From contig OZ316894.1 of the NCBI GenBank assembly GCA_973895155.1, positions 6,944,001 to 7,008,000 of the forward strand: a stretch of DNA of 64,000 nt, read 5' to 3'. Below are positions 36,097-48,198 of this stretch, piece after piece (the first letter of the stretch is position 1; the number at the start of each line of letters is the position of its first letter). The stretch is from Marsupella aquatica (taxonomy: Eukaryota > Marchantiophyta). A program made the position numbers and the translations under genes. A model generated the notes under the pieces. It saw only the letters and a list, made by a program, of their open reading frames with translations. It was not told the origin of the DNA and ran no database searches.

Positions 36097-38802
36097 GATA
36101 ACTATAGTAATGTTCATCAATTGATGGGAAGATGGAAATGTACCCGCCCCGGCCAGCAAGAATCTCTGCTTGGGAATGAAGCCCCCGTACAGATTTATGG
36201 AGGAGAGCTCTGATTTTTTGAGGCTGCTCACTGACAGTAATTAGTTGTTGAATTCAATTGACAAATCATCCAAGTTGTCGCAGAGATTAATGACACTGCG
36301 TACTCCAGTACTCCACGCTACAATACGAGTAGCCGACTGCATGATATGTCTCGTGTGGTACTTATCGAGCAGTTCCGCACGATCGAACCACCCGATCAAT
36401 CTAGAAAAAACGACATGAAGCACTCTCGACCGGCCCCTTGACTTTTGGCTGAGCTCGAGCCTTCCAGCGGAATGGATTCGGGAGAACGGTACCTTTGCAA
36501 CTAAATCGCCAAAATCAACTTTTAGAAATTAAAGAAAATCTTCCACGAATGTGCCCTGTTGGTACTGCTAGTACACAGCTGCGTCACGTTATTGCACCTC
36601 AGGTGTTGTACAAATTGAGTGAGCCTGAACACGTTGTCTTCAACAGTGTGTTCAGGAAATAAAGTTGCTGCACAAACTACAGTAGTGAAGGGTCATGTTA
36701 TATTCTTTTTGAGAATATATATATATTTATTTGTTTATTTTTACATTTATAGCAATTTTTACCTAGCCAAACAATCCATCCGGCCTTCAGATTCAGCCAA
36801 ATATGTCCATCGTCCTTCTGAAAATCAGAAATGTGAATCAATCATAGCCTTTCAACAATAAACTGTTTTTCTGAATCACATTCATTCATACCCTCTTTCA
36901 GTTGCCTTTCCCCGAGGTGCCCTTAGCCTAGCTACCCAAACCTGCCCAGGATGAAAATTTTTAATTAAAACAAATAAAATTTAATGATTACAATTGAAAC
37001 CCAAAACATTAAATATTTTGAAAAAAACACTTGAATATGAATAGAATGTATAAAATATTTATTTCCTTGATAATTAAAAAATAAATAAAAGAGGAAAAAT
37101 GAAACCAAAATATTCACTCCTTTCAGGCAATTGTGCTTGGACTCTGCAGTGCTTTCTTGTCTCACCTCCATTTCCTTGCCTCTCCTTCGTATCTTTGCCT
37201 TGTTTAAACATATTTCCCTCTATTCGACATCTTTGTTCACCCTGACATCTTTGCCTCGACTTGACATCTAAACTAGCCTCGACATTCATATTTTCCTTGG
37301 CTTCAAAGTCTTGTCACACCCGGACATCCTGGTCTTGTCTTGGCATAATAGTTAGGGTGTACTGTATGACTCTATACTATGATAAACATAACTATTCATA
37401 ATACACCTTATTAGTCTAGTACATGATATATTGTTACATTTTGATTTTCAATTATGGAACCATATTTTGGCTCTAAGCAAGTAGGCTTCATATTAAAGTG
37501 CCATTGTCTATACCAAAACCTGGTTTCACCAAGTTTCACCATTTTTAATATCTTATTCCTGGAATTGTGGAGCACCATTCACTTTAGAGGAGAAAAAGTG
37601 AAAAATCTTGGACACTTTTATATGGACAGTGTTGATTTGAGATCCACTGTAGACGAGAACCGGAGACCAAGCATCAACGTACTAGAGAAAACCTTCGTAA
37701 TAAACAACTTCGAATATGATTTTCTCTCCCTGCATATATTCGTATTCTTCTCTCTGTCCTGATTTGGAGAATTTATAGGTTAACTCGCACACTTTGGCAG
37801 TGCTGCTGGCCTTTATTAGTGATTAGTGTACCGTTAGTGATTAGTGCGACTGAACTGTAAGAGCATAAGACATAAGACTGAGATTTACTAGTCCGACTGT
37901 TACAGGCCACTTACTGGTACTTGAGTAGCTCACCGGCAATACAGTTGATTTCAGTCAACCCAGTCCTCATGTGGCAGGTTTCTGGAAGCAGGCTAGCACG
38001 ATTCGACATTTCAACAATTCAATGATGTGTTTGTTTAGTTGTGTATTTATTGCTTGAAAGGAAGCACAGAGGAGACGGCTTCTCACAAATTGCGTTAAGC
38101 ATTCCAACAAAAATCCTAGCAGTTTAGGCATACCTTAGACGGGAGCATGAACTTAAATGAGATTCACTCACTTCCTTAGATACACACGTGCCACACAGTA
38201 CAAGTTTCAACATACAACAAATCTCAAAGAAGTTGTTTGCATCATGCCCAGCCCTTAAGCACAGCCTGTACCGAATATGAACGGAAGGTTGTGGTCTTGT
38301 TTTGACCACGAAATGTTTTATTTATCCGGTTCCAAATATCAATAAACATTTAGTGATCCCATCATGTTTGGAACACTAAATTAATGCGCATCTTACCTAG
38401 ATTGCAGAATCGGCACATGATGTCACCCAAGATGAAGTCACTCACAACCATATATTATGAAGGTTGATCTCTTGACTAGAATTCCATACAGTAGAGCTTC
38501 GTTAAGGTCTAATCTAAATGACCTTGGATTGCAACTATTATCTCCTAATCTCCTATGTTAGGATGAGTATGCTATATGGTGAATGCACATTTCAGATTTT
38601 GTCTTATTCATATTTTTGTGTCATGTATTTTTATTTCAATCTGCCTTATCAAGGCGCAGCCTTTGTATTCTATATATTTTTAATTAATTTTTAGACCCCT
38701 TTAGTTTTAGGTATTCTAGAGTGTTTTGAACTTATTTTGGCAACCCCCTTTCACAATATGTGTTTTCTTAGAGATGAAACCAAAGGCTCCACCACCACGA
38801 GT
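36097..38802. other. AT-rich intergenic DNA
   Basis: No gene recognised. There is a TA-rich stretch at about 36714-36760. A 35-bp phrase, ggattgcaactattatctcc plus flank, at about 38525 is repeated in the same orientation at about 40264, on the other side of the large inverted repeat. Confidence 0.5.
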
Positions 38803-39012
38803 GAGATAAATGATACTGAAGAACATGAATGCATAGCCTCTTAAGTTTTCCTCATGTTTTTCTTTTCTAGGTTTATAGTTTTTATTGAAAGGAGTGTCAT
38901 TCATAATGAGAGAAATGATGCTGAAGAACATGAATGCATAGTCTCTTAAGTTCTCCTCATGTTTTTCTTTCTTAGGTTTATGGTTTTTATTGAAAAGAGT
39001 GTCATTTATAAG
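38803..39012. repeat. 105-bp tandem duplication beside inverted repeat
   Basis: A unit starting gagataaatgatactgaa at 38803 recurs at 38908 with few changes (shared words gaagaacatgaatgcatag and gtttttcttt). It abuts the left arm of the inverted repeat at 39015. Confidence 0.75.
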
Positions 39013-39014
39013 GC

Positions 39015-40027
39015 ACCCTGAGGAGATATATGCTTGATGGGCCCCCTGGTGAACCTTTCTTACCTGATGGGCCCCTAGGTAACTTTTTTTACCAAGTAGG
39101 ACCCCTCTTAATGACCAGTACACCTGTTCTTGTGTGGTGCCTACACCTGTCCTTGTGTGGTGCCTACTATGTATGGTGACTTCAAGAAAACTGCACAGTT
39201 GAACCGTGCGGTCGATTTTACATGGTCGACCGAGAAACCACAGAGATTATTCGGGAGAAACCGTGAAAAGCGACTGCCGCTGTCGAAAGTGCGATTTGAA
39301 GACAATATGCATTATGTCTTCGGATTCACTGGGTTAATGCTTGAAGACACAATGAATTATGTCTCCGGGTTCAAATTTTTACCGTATCGTGGGGTAGTTA
39401 TTAGGTATGTTTTTCACGTTGCACACATGGGTTTTTCATGATGTTTTCATGCACGACTGTCAGCGTCAGTGTGGGGTACCTCCAAATGTCCACAAAGAAT
39501 ATTCAAGTTCAATGTTCATAATTTGCCTACTGTCGCCACAACAAAAATTGATAAATGATTGACAATTGCGCTCAAAAATGGTAATATTCCCTGTGCAATG
39601 CATACAAACAATTTTAAAGAAGACAGACCCAAAGGTGTCGGGGTACACCCTAAACCCTAAACCTTGAAACACAGGAAAATATAATCCATTGAGTCTTCAG
39701 GCATTAACCCATTGAATCCGAAGACATAATGCATATTGTCTTCAAATCGCAGTTTCGACAGCGGCAGTCGCTTTTCGCGGTTTCTCCCGAATCATCTCCG
39801 TGGTTTCTTGGTTGACCATGCAAGGTTGACCGCACGGTTCAACTGTGCAGTTTGCTTGGAGTCACCATACATAGTAGGCACCACACAAGGACAAGTGTAG
39901 GCACCACACAAGAACAGGTGTACTGGTCATTAAGAGGGGTCCTACTTGGTAAAAAAAGTTACCTAGGGGCCCATCAGGTAAGAAAGGTTCACCAGGGGGC
40001 CCATCAAACATATATCTTCACCCTGAG
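39015..40027. mobile_element. 1-kb inverted-repeat element with arms of about 345 bp
   Basis: The left arm (about 39015-39360) and right arm (about 39681-40027) are reverse complements with scattered mismatches. They share, for example, gatgggccccctggtgaacc, the duplicated phrase cttgtgtggtgcctac, and gaagacaatatgcattatg. The spacer is about 320 bp and non-coding. The arms contain no transposase. It could be a large foldback element or an inverted gene-fragment duplication. A transcript would form a long hairpin. Confidence 0.85.
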
Positions 40028-42502
40028 TTAAGTGCACATATCGTAACATCGTTTGACTGTACTTTTTCTTGGTCATTGTGCTTTTCTTGGTAGACACTTT
40101 ATTTATATAAGAGCACTTCTATGCTCTTATATTTTATTTACTTTAAGATCACTACAAGACAAAAAAAATAAAGCATGTTTGAGGATGAACATGTTATATA
40201 TGCTATATATAGTTGCAATGACCTTGGACAAGCGCGGATAATTGGGTTGCTATCTCCCAATTATGGATTGCAACTATTATCTCCTATCTCCTATGTTCAT
40301 ATATAGTCGCAACAGGTTCAACTTATACAATTCAGTTAGAAGGATTGGATGAACCAGGGAATTGAGTTATTCTCGGAAAGGGAACAAAATATCCAGTAGG
40401 CTTCTTGGCCCGTGAAACAGTTCGTGACAATAATAATGACATAAAGTTCACATATAACGGCCTTTGGAATTGAAGCAAATAATTTTACTCGAACGCTCTC
40501 CAAATGTGCCTGGTACGGTCCACTAACTCATTCTGCCGTAGGCTGCAGTATTATGTGTTTGGCACGGACGATGGTTTACTTTTCGGAACAGAATGTTAGT
40601 GGTGAAACCCTAAACTTTCATTACCTGCTATTCTGCGATTTGTCCGTCCTTCTGACATTCTGAACTCTTGAATGAATCTTGTTTTCATGAATGAATGCCA
40701 AAATTCTTGGTGAATGTTCAACAATCAAATCTGAGTCCTACTGTCAAAACGAGCTGACAGTAAATGGCACTAAATTTGCAATACGTATGAAGTCATCACA
40801 CTGCACGAAGCCTTTATTGCTGACAAGGTTGGGCTGTAGATTGATCCATCAGCTAAGGTTACTGATATGTCCACTCGGTTTCAATTAATCTTGGAAGTTT
40901 TTCGTTATTTGCTTTCTCGTCTGTGCGCTTATTCGTTCGCGTTCCCCTTTCCCGCTTTTTAGATTTTAAGAGAATTTTGAAACTTCAGGCGAATGAATTG
41001 AAGTCCTGGTCCCTCTCAGTGACCTATACTGTTGTAGCAATCCTGATCAATTCGTTTTCTTGCAAAAATGGTCAACGAAAGCTTTAATGGGGCCCTTGCA
41101 CAAAAACCGTAAGGAGGCCCTTTCTTTTGAAAAGGACATTCCTGCCGCTCTAAATCTTGAAGTGCTCCATAGTCAACCAGCCTAGCACTCTGCAACTCGA
41201 ATGTCCCTACCTTCCTTCTCGTAGTGATTCTACAACAGGGCGTCTCCAAATTTTCCCTCACGCATTTTTTCAGTCAGTTGCTGCGCAAAATTCCAATCGA
41301 GCTTCACCAAAACCTAACTTCCAGGAAAATCAACCCACAGAGTTTTCGGTTTGAGACGGTCACAACTCCCGCCCACAGATTGAGTCAACATCAGTAGGGC
41401 ACCGACGATTTTTGAACGGTGCCGATGCATGTGGGTGGACCAATTTTTGGTGCAGATGCTGGTGCCCTGACTATACAAGTTAGTGCTTGGGGGGACTGCA
41501 GATTTTATCCCGTGACCCAATTGCATTCTGACAGTCTCCTAGCATAGAAATACATTGGGCCCTCTCAAACACGTAAAATTGTGCACCAAAGATTGTGGTC
41601 ATGGACGATGTTAGAATTCATATGTATCTAGAGTCCCTTTCACGACCTCCGCCTGTATAAATCAGCGAGACAGATCAAAACTAAAAAGTGGTCTGATGAA
41701 CATCTTCTCCTCTCATAACATTGGGGTACGAAGGTAATGAGCTCAATATCAGGGGGAAATATGCCTAACTATTGAATGGAAGTTACATCGATTGCGCAGG
41801 CGTGGAGAGTGGGCGGGCGCACTCGATTCATTACTCTTGTATATTCAGCGTCAATCTAGCTCTAAAACGGCAGCGGAAATAGACATTATGAAACTGGCCA
41901 TTATACCACCTACTCCAATGCTCCATCTTTTCTGTCTGGAGCAGTTATTCAATGTCCTGCCGTTATTGACTCCCAATTCTCTTTTGGCTTTTACCCGGTT
42001 GACCGAATGACTGTATGATCTCATCAGCAAGGAAAGTGGAAACGGATATAGATGAAAAGGACTATTCGTGCAGTGGCTTTTTGGGCTGACTGATGAGTGC
42101 AAAATCAATTTGATGTTTTCATCAACGTTCAGAGTAGGGTACGATCGCAGAGTCCTAAGGCAGTGTCGGACACCCGCAAAATGGGAGTCTGGAATCGTGA
42201 AATTCAGAAATTGGGATTGGTGTTGGCAACAGTAGTACATGCGGTACATTTTTATTCAGTGCACGGTTTCCTCTCACGGTCAGCCTGCCAACCATCCTTT
42301 CCACGAAGGCCATAGTTGTCAACGCAGCCATAGTACCGTCCGAGTAATTCAATCGCGTTGTAAGGATTTGCACAGTCGGAGTACGTCTACCTCCAAGCGA
42401 TCACCATTCTTTGCATTGTGAATTTTATTTTTGTGACGGGGTTAGGTTTATGGGGTTGACTCACCCCCGGACTCACCAGTCGAGATGAGACTCACGATTG
42501 AA
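40028..42502. other. Intergenic, no gene recognised
   Basis: Only short domainless frames occur on both strands. Confidence 0.5.
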
Positions 42503-42667
42503 TTACGTATAGGGTAATGCAGGTCTGGGCGCAGGGTTACTAGGCTGTAACCCTGCATCCGGAATATGAAAAGAAACTGACCGGCGGCAGCCGGGAAGCT
42601 TCTTTGAAAAATCCGGGAGCAGGTTACAACCTATAACCCCAGCCTTGCCCTGCATTAGCATACGTAA
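42503..42667. mobile_element. MITE-like element with TTACGTAT ends and internal hairpin
   Basis: Starts TTACGTATAGGGTAATGCAG and ends with the reverse complement of TTACGTATGCTAATGCAG. Inside, GCAGGGTTAC (42531-42540) and GTAACCCTGC (42547-42556) form a perfect 10-bp stem with a 6-bp loop. Length is 165 bp. A target duplication was not identified. Confidence 0.65.
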
Positions 42668-42668
42668 C

Positions 42669-42778
42669 TCCTGTCCGGAAAGAGGTTACCGACTCAACTT
42701 TTCAGGACACCAGATTATGACTATAGCAGGCCCCTGTAGAAATGGTTACACACCGGTAACCTCTTCTCCTGACAGGAT
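42669..42778. repeat. Second inverted repeat directly after the MITE-like element
   Basis: CCTGTCCGGAAAGAGGTTACC-like sequence at 42671-42691 (21 bp) is matched inverted at 42757-42777, with a loop of about 65 bp. The arms end in GGTTACC, a word also used inside the preceding element, so the two may share an origin. Confidence 0.55.
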
Positions 42779-43588
42779 TTACGATGCAGAAGCGATGATC
42801 CGGTATGGCGGGCTTTTAATTCAACTTATTTGACAGTTTCGATGTCTCCATATCGAAACTTTGTATCAATATATTTAGCGCTATTCCAAATATAGATGCA
42901 CATTAATGAGGCGAGAGGGAGGGTTTATAGGGTATTACAGTGTCGAATGTCGCGGTTACATCACTTCACGGTTTTGGGCAGTCCGTACACTATTCGGGCA
43001 GCATGTCCCTTATCGGCCATGGCACTCCCGCACCTGTCCCCAAAGCATGCCCCAAACTGTCCCTATTGAAATGAAAACCTGTCCCGGGCCCGCACCCCCG
43101 ATTGCACCGGCGCTAAAATCCCCCTCTCGGGTCGCCTGGATTTACACTCCGTCGCGATGTATGCAAAAGGGACTGTATTCCCTAAATTTTGTAATGCACT
43201 TTAATCCCTATGTACGCATTCAAATCAGGAATACTGTTTCAAAATCTTTAGGGAGCGGGACGGAGACTCGATTCGCATGTCTGAACTCCTGCAAGGGAAT
43301 GTTGTGAGACACTCTGCACATTCTCTGCCACAACAGCGTGTACTGAGGAGTGGAATGGAATGGAATGTCACCCGATGATTCCCGATGTGCCAAAATCAAT
43401 CATTCGTGTGGTAACAGCGTGCTAATATGTGACCACTTGAGGTGCATGCGATGTATTCGAGTTCCGTGTTAGAAGTGTTGCACCTGGCTGGACATTGTAA
43501 CTTGGTTGTGTGAAGGCGCCACGGCTTATGCCAATGTCCAATCCATTCAGCACAAGAGAGGAGCAACAGGGAGAATAGTGCAACAAAC
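42779..43588. other. Intergenic, no gene recognised
   Basis: No domain-bearing frame. A short (ggaat)n run lies at about 43351-43367. Confidence 0.4.
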
Positions 43589-43606
43589 ATGTGGCTGGTT
43601 CACAGA

Positions 43607-46076
43607 ATGGACAGTATAGATGAAAATCACATTTCCAGCGCGGATGGAGTTGAACCGGATGCTCTGGATCGAGTCTTAGAGCATCTACGTGACCTTACTA
43701 TCCAGGACCTGGAGGTTCGCAATGATACCGTGCCACCAGTAAGTCCATCCATGCGGAAAAGCCACTCTGAATATTTGAAATGTGACAAAATTCACAATCC
43801 GCGGCTTGGTGAATTTGAACTGAATGCTCTTGAATGGTTTGGTTCGAAGTCTGATTATGCTTGGATCCTAGAGGGAAGGCTGAAAGATTTCATTTGGGGT
43901 GAAAATATGCGCGACAATTTCCATACACAGTTCACTACCCGGTAGATGGTGGAGAACTGCATCTATAAGACAGGTCCTTTGGTGAAGACAACTACATTAT
44001 ATTGTTGTTGTTATGGGCCTGAGGATTATTGCGGCTGGAAATCGAGCAAGGTACCAGACACACTCAAATGCAAGGAAACGGGAATCTTTCTCAAGAGAAA
44101 AACTCTAACAGTGAACCCTTTTTTTCTCATAATCTTAATGTTTGCATCAGGAGAACGAGCTATTTCCAGATGTATCTCCAAATTCAACTCAACCTCCTCT
44201 TTGATTCTTGCAGGAATGTCTGTACGCCGTGGCTGCAGATGCTCATTCACCTCCACAAAATATGAGGACCGGCCTGGGGCTATGCTGATCAAATGGATCC
44301 GGAAAGATCATTTGGACAGGGCTGGTAATATCTGTCACGGCCTGAAAGACCCCACAGCCTTTCAATGCAATGCACATATTGCTCCAAGAATCTCATTGAA
44401 GCTAAGGACAAAAATTGAACGATACCTGCGGGCAAGCTTGACTGCCAGGGCAATTGTTGATGCACATTTTGAGGAAATCCTTACTAGGTGGCGTAAGGAC
44501 CACCCAGCTGAGGATGCCGATTTCATCATGTCCACAGACATGCAACTCACTCCTAGGGATGTCCAAACAGTGAGGGATTGTATGCGACGGCGTGAACCCG
44601 ACTACTGCTCAGACGAAGCGCAAGCGACAAAACTATGGGTGCTTCAAAATGAAGAACAAGTTCTCTTGTATCAGCCGCAGGTCAAAGCACACAACCAGCC
44701 TTTCATTCTTATGTGGTTGTCTCCTTGGCAACAAAAGAAGTTAGCCCAACTTGGGCATGGGGGGCCAGTAGCATTTGATGCCACTTTTGGCACCAATCAC
44801 CTTGGGGTAAGTACTGTTGTGCCAGAACTAAGTCTTTCATACCCTGTTCCTGCCATGGAAATCGATGGACTCGAGCTAACCCGGCTGTGGACAATTTCTT
44901 TGTTTTGCAGTTTCCCTTTTACATAGTTGTTGTCTTTGACAAATTCCAGAATGCCATCCCCGTTGCTTTTGCCCTTATGCAATCGTACAAAGCTGCACTT
45001 GTGGGCCGAACCCTAAATGCCCTGAAGGATCGTGTCAATGCCAAGAGGGGTGAGCTAAATCTCATCCTCCCCTGGAAGCCAAACTGTTGGATCATTGATG
45101 TGGCGGATGAGGAGCAGGCAGCAATCAGGTATATAGACGTGCAAAAGCTGTACGAGTCCTTGAAACATTCCCAGGCAAATCAAAGACTATCAGCACTTCA
45201 ATAAATTAAAGTTCTCTAAGATATGGAATGTGTGAATGTTTGCTGTAGGCAGGTATTCCCAGAAGTACATATTACTTTTTGCACATGGCACGTTCGAAGG
45301 GCCTGGACAAAGAACATAATCTCGAAAGTCTTTTGCCCATTTGCCAAAGCACAGATTAATGCAGAATTGGGTGCAATCATGTACTCAAACGGTCCCAGTA
45401 TGTTCACACTCCTCCACCTCTTTTCAGATCCTGCAACAAGTCAGTCCACCTCCGTAGTCAGCGCTAAGTCTAACATGAAATTACGTGCCCTGCAGATTTG
45501 ACTGAAGAGACTGAAGCCTTTATGGATCGGTGGAGAAACAGTCAACCCGGATTTGTTGTTTATTACAAGCGAGAATGGCACAACAAAGTATGTAGCTGGG
45601 CAGTTAAATTACAGGGCTACAACCACGCCAATCAGACAACAAATGGGGGTATCGAGCGTTGGCATCACACTTTGAAGATGGAGTTGAAGGCAGGTCGCTA
45701 CAGCATTGCCGGACGCTCCATTCCTTGGCTTCTTGGGCGAGTAAGAGTGCTGGAAAATTACTATTGGTGCATTTTGGCTGACAAATTCCAGGGCCGCATT
45801 CGAAATAAGACCATTGAAGGGCATGTGCACAAGTCCCTACAACGGGCCAAGGCTATCCCAGATGATAGCGTGACCACTTTTCATTGTGGTGAGAACACGA
45901 TTTCGGACCGACCGAGAAGTGTGACACACTTCTTGTTTAGCCCGATTCCATTTTTTAAGGCAATGCAATCTCCAATAAAACTGCCAAAAAATCAAAAAAA
46001 CATGAGTTGCCTACATTGCATCGCCGCGGGAATGCAGGGAGCGATACGTGCATCGGGTTTTACATTCAGTCTGTGA
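43607..46076 (+). pseudogene. Mutator-like (MULE) transposase, multi-exon, interrupted
   Basis: DDE transposase of the MULE superfamily. Readable parts are a 5' exon from the ATG at 43607 to about 44110, broken by TAG at 43943; an exon of about 44214-44806 ending in AFDATFGTNHLG (first catalytic Asp); 44911-45128 (FPFYIVVVFDKFQNAIPVAF, then WIIDVADEE with the second Asp); 45249-45439 (QVFPEVHITFCTWHVRRAW, with the C..H pair); and 45496-46076 (TNGGIERWHHTLK, with the catalytic Glu). The junctions 44806/44911, 45128/45249 and 45439/45496 have GT/AG ends and restore the expected family sequence in frame. No SWIM zinc finger was found after the last exon. No terminal inverted repeats were identified. 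It may be a degenerate element or a decayed domesticated transposase; spliceosomal introns favour an old, vertically held gene family. Confidence 0.78.
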
Positions 46077-46150
46077 AAAAGTCCGAACTGCGAGTAACTT
46101 GGTCCAAAACCACGTAATCGAGGGTCGACCACGCACTAACCCGGGTTAAG

Positions 46151-46210
46151 GCGGAAAGTAACCATGGTTAAGGGGGAAAGTTACCATGGTTAGAGCATCC
46201 CCTATATAAA
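46151..46210 (+). promoter_or_regulatory. Promoter: twin TAACCATGGTTA sites and TATA box
   Basis: The palindrome TAACCATGGTTA (46159-46170) and a one-base variant (46181-46192) lie exactly 22 bp apart inside a 22-bp direct repeat with gg-ggaaagt. TATATAAA follows at 46203-46210. Predicted transcription would start near 46235 and run into the palindrome array and the ORFs at 46930-47992. AACC/GGTT words resemble Myb-type sites; the spacing of two helical turns suggests cooperative binding. Confidence 0.55.
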
Positions 46211-46336
46211 GAGGAGCGGGTTGCCCATAAAAAGTTTATTTTTGCCAGAGCGAACAACACCTCACTCAAAGTGAATATTGAACTCCTATCAAGTCTTGCA
46301 TTCCTCCCAAGAGACTTGACTCTTTCTCCAGAGAAC

Positions 46337-46787
46337 CCAATAAATTTATCGGAACTACCATTCCAGTCAAGTATCATCCATGTAAGGTTGACTTGTCATT
46401 TGGTGTCAATGTCCTGATCCGAGAGGACTGCGATAAATTTATCGCAGTTTGCATTCCTCTGTTGCATTCCTTTGATCCAGTGCGCATTCATTCCATAAAT
46501 TATATTCAAAGTCCAATAAATTTATCGGAGTATCCATTCCTATCATTGATTGAAGATTGCTTGAGACTCCGATAAATTTATCGGAGTTTCCATTCCTATG
46601 ATTGATTGAAGATTGCCTGAGACTTCGATAAATTTATCAAAGTTTCCATTCCTGTGATTGATTGAAGATTGCTTGAGACTCCGATAAATTTATCGGAGTT
46701 TCCATTCCTATGATTGATTGAAGATTGCTTGAGTGTGTGAGGGAGTCATGTCTTCAAGATGAATGCGAGGTGCGATAAAGTTATCGC
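46337..46787. repeat. Array of GATAAATTTATC palindromes
   Basis: Seven palindromes lie at 46337, 46430, 46513, 46569, 46625, 46681 and 46772 (16 bp each). Four of them (46513-46681) sit at an exact 56-bp period as a tandem repeat with ttgattgaagattgcttgag between. Variants keep symmetry: CTCCGATAAATTTATCGGAG at 46567, CTGCGATAAATTTATCGCAG at 46428, and GTGCGATAAAGTTATCGCAC at 46770. Six of the seven are followed after about six bases by CATTCC. Further copies lie at 48018, 55616, 56018 and 56142. A period of 56 is not a multiple of three, so this is not a protein repeat. Confidence 0.9.
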
Positions 46788-46925
46788 ACCCTCCTGTGAG
46801 ACTCATCTTCCTTTGTTTTGTTTGGAGACTCATCTTCCTCTATGATGTCGCAGTGCTGCAAGGTTTAGGAGGCACAACGAAAGGTCGATTGCACTTGGTG
46901 GATCAAAGGTATAGTGACAAATAGC

Positions 46926-47404
46926 TGTCTTAATTCAAAATCGTGTCAAACGTGCATGCCGGTTGTACAAGAAACTCATGCAACGTAAAGTTCTCCCCAT
47001 TGGTGTAGGAGTGTTGTGGATGGGTGGTACTGATCCCGGAGATAGGCAGAATCCTCTCCGGATTGAGTTCTGCGGAATGAATGGTGCAGGAGTTCCAATC
47101 CGTTCGAGGTTGATGTTAATAGCGTGTCTCAATTCTTTGGAGTTTTCTTGTAACTATTGTTGTCGTCGTCTTGACAACAAGTACCATAAATTGGCATACT
47201 TATGTTGTCAGATTTGGAACGAGGACCCTTGGGTCAACCTTTCATGATGAGTGTTGTGACCTTCACATTGTGGCGCATTTTGTAAGGACACATTTAAGTA
47301 AACAAGTCCTACCCATGTGCAGCGAATACAATATGGTCCGAGTCCTAATCTTTAAACTATCATGCAGGGTTGGTACTGTGGATATCTTCGATTACACTTG
47401 GTGA
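46926..47404 (+). CDS. Possible exons of an unassigned gene
   Basis: Protein-like stretches occur between the palindrome array and the F-box-like ORF: one from about 46930 to 47108 (basic start with KRACRLYKKLMQRK, then GVLWMGGTDPGDRQNPLRIEF) and one from about 47211 to 47390 (FHDECCDLHIVAHFVRTHLSK). Possible GT and AG borders exist, but the structure cannot be fixed. They may be upstream exons of the ORF at 47477 or remnants of a separate gene. No family is recognised. Confidence 0.3.
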
Positions 47405-47476
47405 TGAAGGTACTTTTATTGGTGGTTTTGGTAGCTCTGCTTCATTGCTGCGTCGGAGAACCTAATCGTTGCTAAG

Positions 47477-47992
47477 ATGGCATCTGTATTAGCCCACGAG
47501 CGTAGGAAATATATTCAAGGAAAAGTGCCTAGTGTGAAATGTGGAAGTCTGTTGAATGGACTTCCTGATCAACTTGTTGAATCTCACATTTGGCCTCTCT
47601 TGGCGTTGTCTTGCACACAAGATGAACACCTTGGCCTTGACCTAAAACTTTTACCCGAAGAACGACTGGCTCGAATGAGAACAATCATTTGTCTTGGAGC
47701 CATCTTGAAGAAATGGAACCATCTTGTTGTTGGTACACAATTTTGGGCTTTACTGAAATATGCAGTCTATGAGATTAATGACATAAACCAAATGCTCGCA
47801 AGCATTCCTAATGCCGACCTTCTCTCAAACCTACATATTGCTAGGGTCTTCCGAGAGGAAACTCATTTCCTCCCTCCCATAGATATGCTTGGGTGCTTCT
47901 CGTATGACCGATTAGATGCGTTTCTTAGAGTTTGGGTGAATCTTGGAGAAAGCGGGAAGCGGACAATTCTTGCATGGCATGGACAAGTCTGA
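47477..47992 (+). CDS. F-box-like hypothetical protein
   Basis: A 171-codon frame from an ATG in good context (A at -3, G at +4). Residues about 24-45 (LLNGLPDQLVESHIWPLLAL) resemble the start of an F-box, and a later ILKKWNHLV with a Trp fits the second half, though a 25-residue insertion separates them. F-box proteins of this style (LPD-LVE-xIWPLL) are common in bryophytes in my recollection. If real, it would be a substrate adaptor of an SCF ubiquitin ligase. The C-terminal half has no repeat domain. It lies 1.27 kb after the TATA box at 46203 with the palindrome array in between, and another palindrome follows at 48018. Confidence 0.5.
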   Translation: MASVLAHERRKYIQGKVPSVKCGSLLNGLPDQLVESHIWPLLALSCTQDEHLGLDLKLLPEERLARMRTIICLGAILKKWNHLVVGTQFWALLKYAVYEINDINQMLASIPNADLLSNLHIARVFREETHFLPPIDMLGCFSYDRLDAFLRVWVNLGESGKRTILAWHGQV

Positions 47993-48198
47993 GCGGATGA
48001 GGCATTGCTGCAAACATCCGATAAATTTATCGCACTCCTCATTCCTCTGGTCGATTTAGTAGTCAATTGTTTTGGGTGCTCTAAGGTTTGCTCAAGAAGA
48101 GCTTGTAAAAAAACACTTTGAATGTAAATGACCCTGCCTCGCCTGACTTCGGGTTGTGTGGTCCAGAGTGTAGTTTTTTGCGCCTCTACGGATGATTA

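Noticed and set aside
46337-46787. CRISPR-like array of palindromic repeats
   Set aside because: The host is a plant nucleus, the between-repeat sequence is itself repeated (56-bp unit) rather than unique spacers, and there are no cas genes.
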